NCBI GenBank assembly: GCA_001972305.1
Contig: BDDD01001367.1
Coordinates: forward strand, 1-64,000
DNA: 64,000 bases
From: Cephalotus follicularis
Taxonomy: Eukaryota; Streptophyta; Magnoliopsida; Oxalidales; Cephalotaceae
Direction: 5' to 3'
Positions 59,220 through 64,000 of the stretch are shown in pieces. The position numbers and the translations under genes were made by a program. Position 1 is the first letter of the stretch; every line of letters starts with the position of its first letter. Under the pieces are notes generated by a model that was not told where the DNA came from, made no database searches, and saw nothing but the letters and a program-made list of their open reading frames with translations.

Positions 59220-62097
59220 ATGGCGTTTGGCTCTATATTTTGTTGTCTAAATGGTTCAGATCGGTATGTTAACTCATTTGATAATTGAAAGCTAAAGCTC
59301 TCAGTTTTTTTTTCTTTTGGTTTGGTCTTTTTCTTTTGTATTCTTCATACTTTTGGGTTTTATAGTATGTTTGATTTTTTATGAATCAGTATGATTGATA
59401 TATGTGTCCTTTTTCTTGTTGGAGAATGGATTTAATAGGGCTGGGTATGGGGTTTTCTTTAATTCTTAATCAAGTACCTATTTTTTGCTTTTTTCTGTTG
59501 TTGTTGCTGTTAGATGCAACTATTTTTTTAGTTTTTCAAATTTCATGTAAGAGTGAAACTTTGCAACTGAATTCAAATATCCAAAAGTGGGTTTAGCTCA
59601 AATTTTAGAAATCAGTAAATGGCTATCGATTGCTATATTTTTATGATGCTTTGTTTAGTATCCAAAGAAGTTAAAATTTGTGAATTTTGTTCTTAAATTA
59701 TTTACAGTTTAATTGTTAGAATTTGTGGTTATACAGGAAAGAGAAAGGTAAAAAACAGCCAACATGGAGAATTTTCTCATTGAAGGAATTGCATGCGGCT
59801 ACCAACAATTTTAACTACGACAATAAACTTGGTGAGGGGGGATTTGGCAGTGTTTACTGGGGTCAGCTGTGGGATGGATCACAAGTAATGATTTGACCTT
59901 TTTCTTTGTTAAGACTTCGTTACACTCTTCAGGCAGATGTTGTTAGTGGATAATGTGTTGGCCAATTTTTTTTTAGATTTTAGAGTTGGTTCAGTGTAAA
60001 TATTCATATGTTCTATTGTTGCTAATTGAAAATTATTGCATTAATGTGAAAAGAAATGTAATTTTCTTTTCAGAGAAAACTTTAGGGGTATTATATATAT
60101 GAACACGTAACATTTATATGAACTATTAAGCTTGGATACTGAGCCATGAAAATTGTACTCCTATTACAGTCAGGTACTTTGGTCAAAGGGCCTTATAACC
60201 GATTTAGTTAAATGATAATATGTGACTAGATGATGATACCTGGTCTCATTGCCACAGTCAACAATAACATCGCGGATGTATGACTTTTTTCAGCTTTTGC
60301 TGTGAAGGGGTCGTTGGTGATGTTTAAGCTAATAGGTTTTCATTAGAGCACCTACATATGATGATGTTTGAGCTGCACTTCAGTTGTTTGTGGACAGTTT
60401 TCTGCAAATTTTCTTGCGTGTTCTAATCGGTACCTGTTGATAATTAGAAAGAGATGTTAATGGAGATTACGGGTATCCCTTCATAGTTTACTATTACTTC
60501 AACATCTGAAGGCCACACTAGATTGAGAAAATACATTAACCACAGAATGACTGTGCTTCTTTATTCGATCATTCAGTTGAGGTCTATCATGAGTTTTCTC
60601 ATCATATACGTATAAATTATTGATAATCATTCAACTTTTTAAAGCATGCAAAGACAGTTTGTAACACTTCAGAGAGATTATATTATGACATATCAGTATC
60701 TGCTGTATTGGCTGCTTACCAATTGATCGATTTGGTTTACAATTGCAAGAGCTGCATATGGAAGTATGTAGTTTATATGGCTGCCGTATCTTTTTTTTCT
60801 TTTCTTTTTTAAGTTTGCACGGTAAATGCTTAAGTTATAGTTCCTGGAAATGTAACCGAACTAACCTCTTTTCATCTGAATGTATGTTATATACAAAGCA
60901 TATTGTTTAAATGCTTATTTTCTGATTACAGCAAGTGGAAACTTTTCACTGTTTTCCTGCCCTTTGCACTCCACTTACTTATAATGGTTCCCATATTAAA
61001 CGAGAAATGTCTGCAGATTGCAGTCAAGAGATTGAAGGTCTGGAGCAACAAAGCAGAGATGGAATTTGCTGTCGAGGTTGAGATACTGGCCCGGGTTCGG
61101 CACAAGAATTTGCTTAGCTTACGTGGCTATTGTGCTGAAGGCCAGGAGCGTCTAATTGTATATGACTACATGCCAAATTTGAGCTTGCTCTCTCATCTTC
61201 ATGGACAGCACTCGTCAGAATGCCTTCTTGATTGGAACAGAAGGATGAATATTGCAATAGGGTCTGCAGAGGGAATTAGGTAAATATCGCACTTGTCCTG
61301 GTATTCTTCTTGTCTTATTTATATACAATTTTTTTATCAATGGATGGGTTAACTCTTCATCAGTTCCCCTATTCAGATGATCCTCGGTACTACCTCCTGT
61401 TCAGCTGTTGCATATACTGACCTTTTGATGTTGTTGATACAGCTATCTTCACCACCATGCCACCCCCCATATAATCCACAGAGACATCAAAGCTAGCAAT
61501 GTGTTGCTAGATTCAGATTTCCAGGCTCAGGTTGCTGATTTTGGCTTCGCTAAACTAATCCCTGAGGGTGCAACGCACGTGACCACAAGAGTTAAGGGTA
61601 CTCTTGGGTACCTAGCTCCTGAGTATGCTATGTTAGGTAAAGCGTCAGAGAGCTGTGATGTATACAGCTTTGGAATTCTTTTATTAGAGCTTGCTAGTGG
61701 CAAAAAACCTCTTGAGAAAGTAAATGCGACGCTGAAACGCACGATTACAGATTGGGCTCTGCCATTAGTTTGTGAGAAGAAATTCAGAGAACTGGCAGAT
61801 CCGAAGTTGAATGGGAAATACGAGGAGGAAGAATTGAAAAGAGTTGTGCTTATTGCTCTGATATGCGCTCATAGTCAGCCTGAGAAAAGACCCACCATGC
61901 TTGAGGTGGTAGAAATACTGAAGAGTGATTCAAAAGAGTTGTTAGCTGAACTAGAGAATGATGAACTGTTCAAGAACCCCCAGGTTATTGATTATAATGA
62001 TGGTACATCTGTTACCGAAGACAGCTTAGATTTCATCTCCAAAGAGGACTCCATACACACGATGAATGAGGAGATTGTAGATGATTGTAAGCATTAG
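59220..62097 (+). CDS. PTI1-like receptor-like cytoplasmic kinase (At3g15890 type)
   Basis: Four exons with GT-AG borders, 59220-59263, 59737-59884, 61017-61279 and 61443-62097, give 369 residues, close to the 361 of Arabidopsis At3g15890, which it resembles throughout. It would phosphorylate Ser/Thr (possibly Tyr) residues of unknown targets. There is no signal peptide or membrane span. MAFGSIFCC at the start could be palmitoylated for membrane attachment. Seen here are the glycine loop GEGGFGSV (47-54), ATP-binding K68 in AVKRLKV, catalytic D166 in HRDIKASN (an RD kinase), D184 in DFGFAKL and A210-P-E. ATG 59220 is the first in the leader and gives the family's usual start. Intron 2 is long (1132 bp). 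The gene looks intact. Confidence 0.93.
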
Positions 62098-64000
62098 GTC
62101 AAATGTTCAGTTGCAGTAAAGTTTAGCCTTTCCTATTGTTTGTGGAGGCATATTTTGCGAGTGCTGTGAGGTTTGTGTGTAGGCCTCTTCTCCGCCAAGT
62201 ACATGAATGTGAATGAATGAGGTCTTTTAGTCTGGTGTTTTCAGATCTTTGGCTTTATATTGGTGCATAGGTGAAAGCAGATACTACGAACTGTTTTATT
62301 TCTTCTTTGAAACGATGAAATTCAGCTACGGGCACTTAAATAGTACTGTGGCACAGAAGACCAAAAACAACTGCCGCTGCAATTGGTACTACCACAAAAA
62401 TACAAACCAAATGGGATAAGTTCAATGTTGTTCCCTAAATTTTGTAACATAAACTTTTCGTTTTAATTTTATGTTTACGGTGTGTTTGGTTTGAGTTATT
62501 TTCTCAGGAGAATGGAATCAAATTTTTAGGTATAGTATTATCTAGAATTCTTTCTAACTTCAGATGGAATAACGTTTACATATTATATGGAAATGTTTAG
62601 ATAATAAAAAAATTATATTTTTAGACATTTGTTTTGAATAACTAAATTTGGGTATACAAAGCACATATTCCAACTAAATTCGGAAATAACTCCTTCGATA
62701 ACTAAAGCGATCGCTCTTCTGGATTTGTACTCTCGTAATTATTCGAGGCTTTCTTGTGTTTGTATTCTCTTGACGCTGTTTGCAAGCTCGTTGTAAGTAC
62801 TCGCTCCTTGCATCTGTTCACTAAGTACCATGAGGGCATCTCGTAGAACCGAGAAAGGTAAATGCCATTACAGAAGGAAGACACCTTGTGCGAAGGTAGA
62901 ACACATAAGCACTCCCTTTGAGATAGCCTCTGCAGAATTGATAAGGTGCCCTATTAATTATGTCCAACACATCACAAGCAGAGCTAGGTAGAGTCAAAGT
63001 TGGCATGTAGTAGCAGGGTATGGCCGCCATGGCCATGGCCTTAGTATCCCCGGCCAGTAGCAAGACTATACGCTGCTCACGCTCATCTTATTTTGAATTC
63101 CACCTTTCATTCATTCTCCTAAAAAGACAAAGGTCATTCAACAGCTATTGAATACATGATGGGTTTTGTTTTTCGCATTTTTAGCTAAAAGATTGAAGAA
63201 AATAGACAGCCCATTTCCGATTCAAAATGACAAGACAAAGGAACCCAACAGCAGTAGGAGGAAGGGGGCAGGAGCAGTCGACCCCGTTCCAAGATCTCCC
63301 ACAACGAGAACCTAACACATGGTTTATTGATAGTAAGCTGATTCAAAAAATGGATCATAGGTTGGTTGAATATCGAGTTTCGCTTAGGCTACGGGTTCTG
63401 TTCATGCACTACTAAGCCGCATACAGGATCTTAAACAGGTTACAGAGGGAAAGCTTGTTTGCAAGACAAATCCCAAATGTTTTACAAAGTAGCTGCAATT
63501 GGTATTGAATTCCCTCCTATTCCTCTAGCTGTTCTCGTAACCCGTCTTCTTCTTTGGCTAAGTTTTAAATCATTTGCTCTTATTGTTCTTGTTTAGGGAG
63601 GTAGTTCACTAAACTGTTCTTGGTGTCATTACCGTTGCTACTCCTATTGCTATTGCTACTGCTGTTTTTAAAACAAAGATAGGTGCCTCCCAGTCCTAGT
63701 CTTACGACATACCTTCTTCAAGGAGTTCAGTTCTTGAGTAGGAAGCTAAGGGATTCTTAAAAAGAAATAATTTGCCATTTTTTGACACATTTCTTTACAT
63801 AAAGACTCCGTTTATTCTTCTTTTCATATGGTAAATATTTTTCAAAACTTGGATTATGAATCGAACTCATGCTTGAATTAAATTTTTTGATACCGATGCA
63901 AATTCGTATTTCTAAAAATGTTGAAAGATACGCCAATGGTAAACAAAGTTCTTGTTTCATCACACAATGAGTTGTTAAGTGTCCCCCTATATTACATGGA
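62098..64000. other. Downstream region of the kinase gene, unassigned
   Basis: The 3' untranslated region runs to about 62230. The rest holds only short frames. One minus-strand frame (62821-63063, 80 residues with GDTKAMAMAAIPCYYMPTLT) is less AT-rich than its surroundings and could be an exon or gene relic, but no family was recognised. A plus-strand frame at 63227-63415 is also unassigned. Confidence 0.4.

Noticed and set aside
60903-61283. Frame of 126 codons starting [13 protein letters not shown]
   Set aside because: Its first part lies in intron 2 of the kinase gene. The family's sequence starts only at IAVKRLKV (61017), after a good acceptor site.

Overview
This is plant nuclear DNA, very probably from a eudicot. 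It carries two recognisable host genes in a sea of plant-type transposable elements: Tat-lineage Ty3/gypsy, Ty1/copia, long solo LTRs, CACTA, Mutator-like, a SINE and a MITE. The host genes are an orthologue of the stomatal-patterning receptor-like protein TOO MANY MOUTHS (TMM, 33332-34786, +, one exon) and a four-exon cytoplasmic receptor-like kinase of the PTI1-like At3g15890 type (59220-62097, +). Everything else that can be named is repeat or AT-rich spacer.

Left part (1-32 kb). A young Tat-lineage gypsy element lies on the minus strand (701-11379; LTRs about 98% identical, target duplication GTATC). On the opposite strand between pol and the 3' LTR it carries a passenger gene with its own TATA box, intron-like gaps and poly(A) signal. 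Three solo LTRs of one long (2.5-2.9 kb) family follow at 11785-14607, 15872-18749 and 20125-22665, each with a perfect and different 5-bp target duplication. Then come a Mutator-like element that has captured part of a PPR gene (22848-24000), the 3' end of a CACTA element (to 25746), and an older Tat-related gypsy element (27843-32119) holding a long tandem array.

Centre (32-52 kb). A MITE of about 300 bp and a TATA box precede TMM. About 650 bp after the TMM stop a Ty1/copia element begins (35433-51830). Its left LTR is split by Tat-family DNA flanked by the duplication AGAAT. Inside that lie a shortened Tat copy, a complete Tat LTR, another probable solo LTR (40582-44221) and one end of a second Mutator-like element. 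A tRNA-derived SINE sits in the copia leader.

Right part (52-64 kb). An unclassified LTR-like repeat (about 52.1-57.0 kb) is interrupted by a fourth solo LTR (53698-56492). AT-rich spacer, the kinase gene and unassigned sequence complete the window.

The two host genes show no operon-like link. TMM acts at the plasma membrane with ERECTA-family kinases; the second gene is a cytoplasmic kinase. The most unusual content is the antisense passenger gene seen in three separate Tat-type elements, the tandem arrays inside those elements, the split LTR at 35.5-45.9 kb, and the PPR-carrying Mutator-like element. Identities and ages were estimated by eye, the ages assuming about 1.3e-8 substitutions per site per year.
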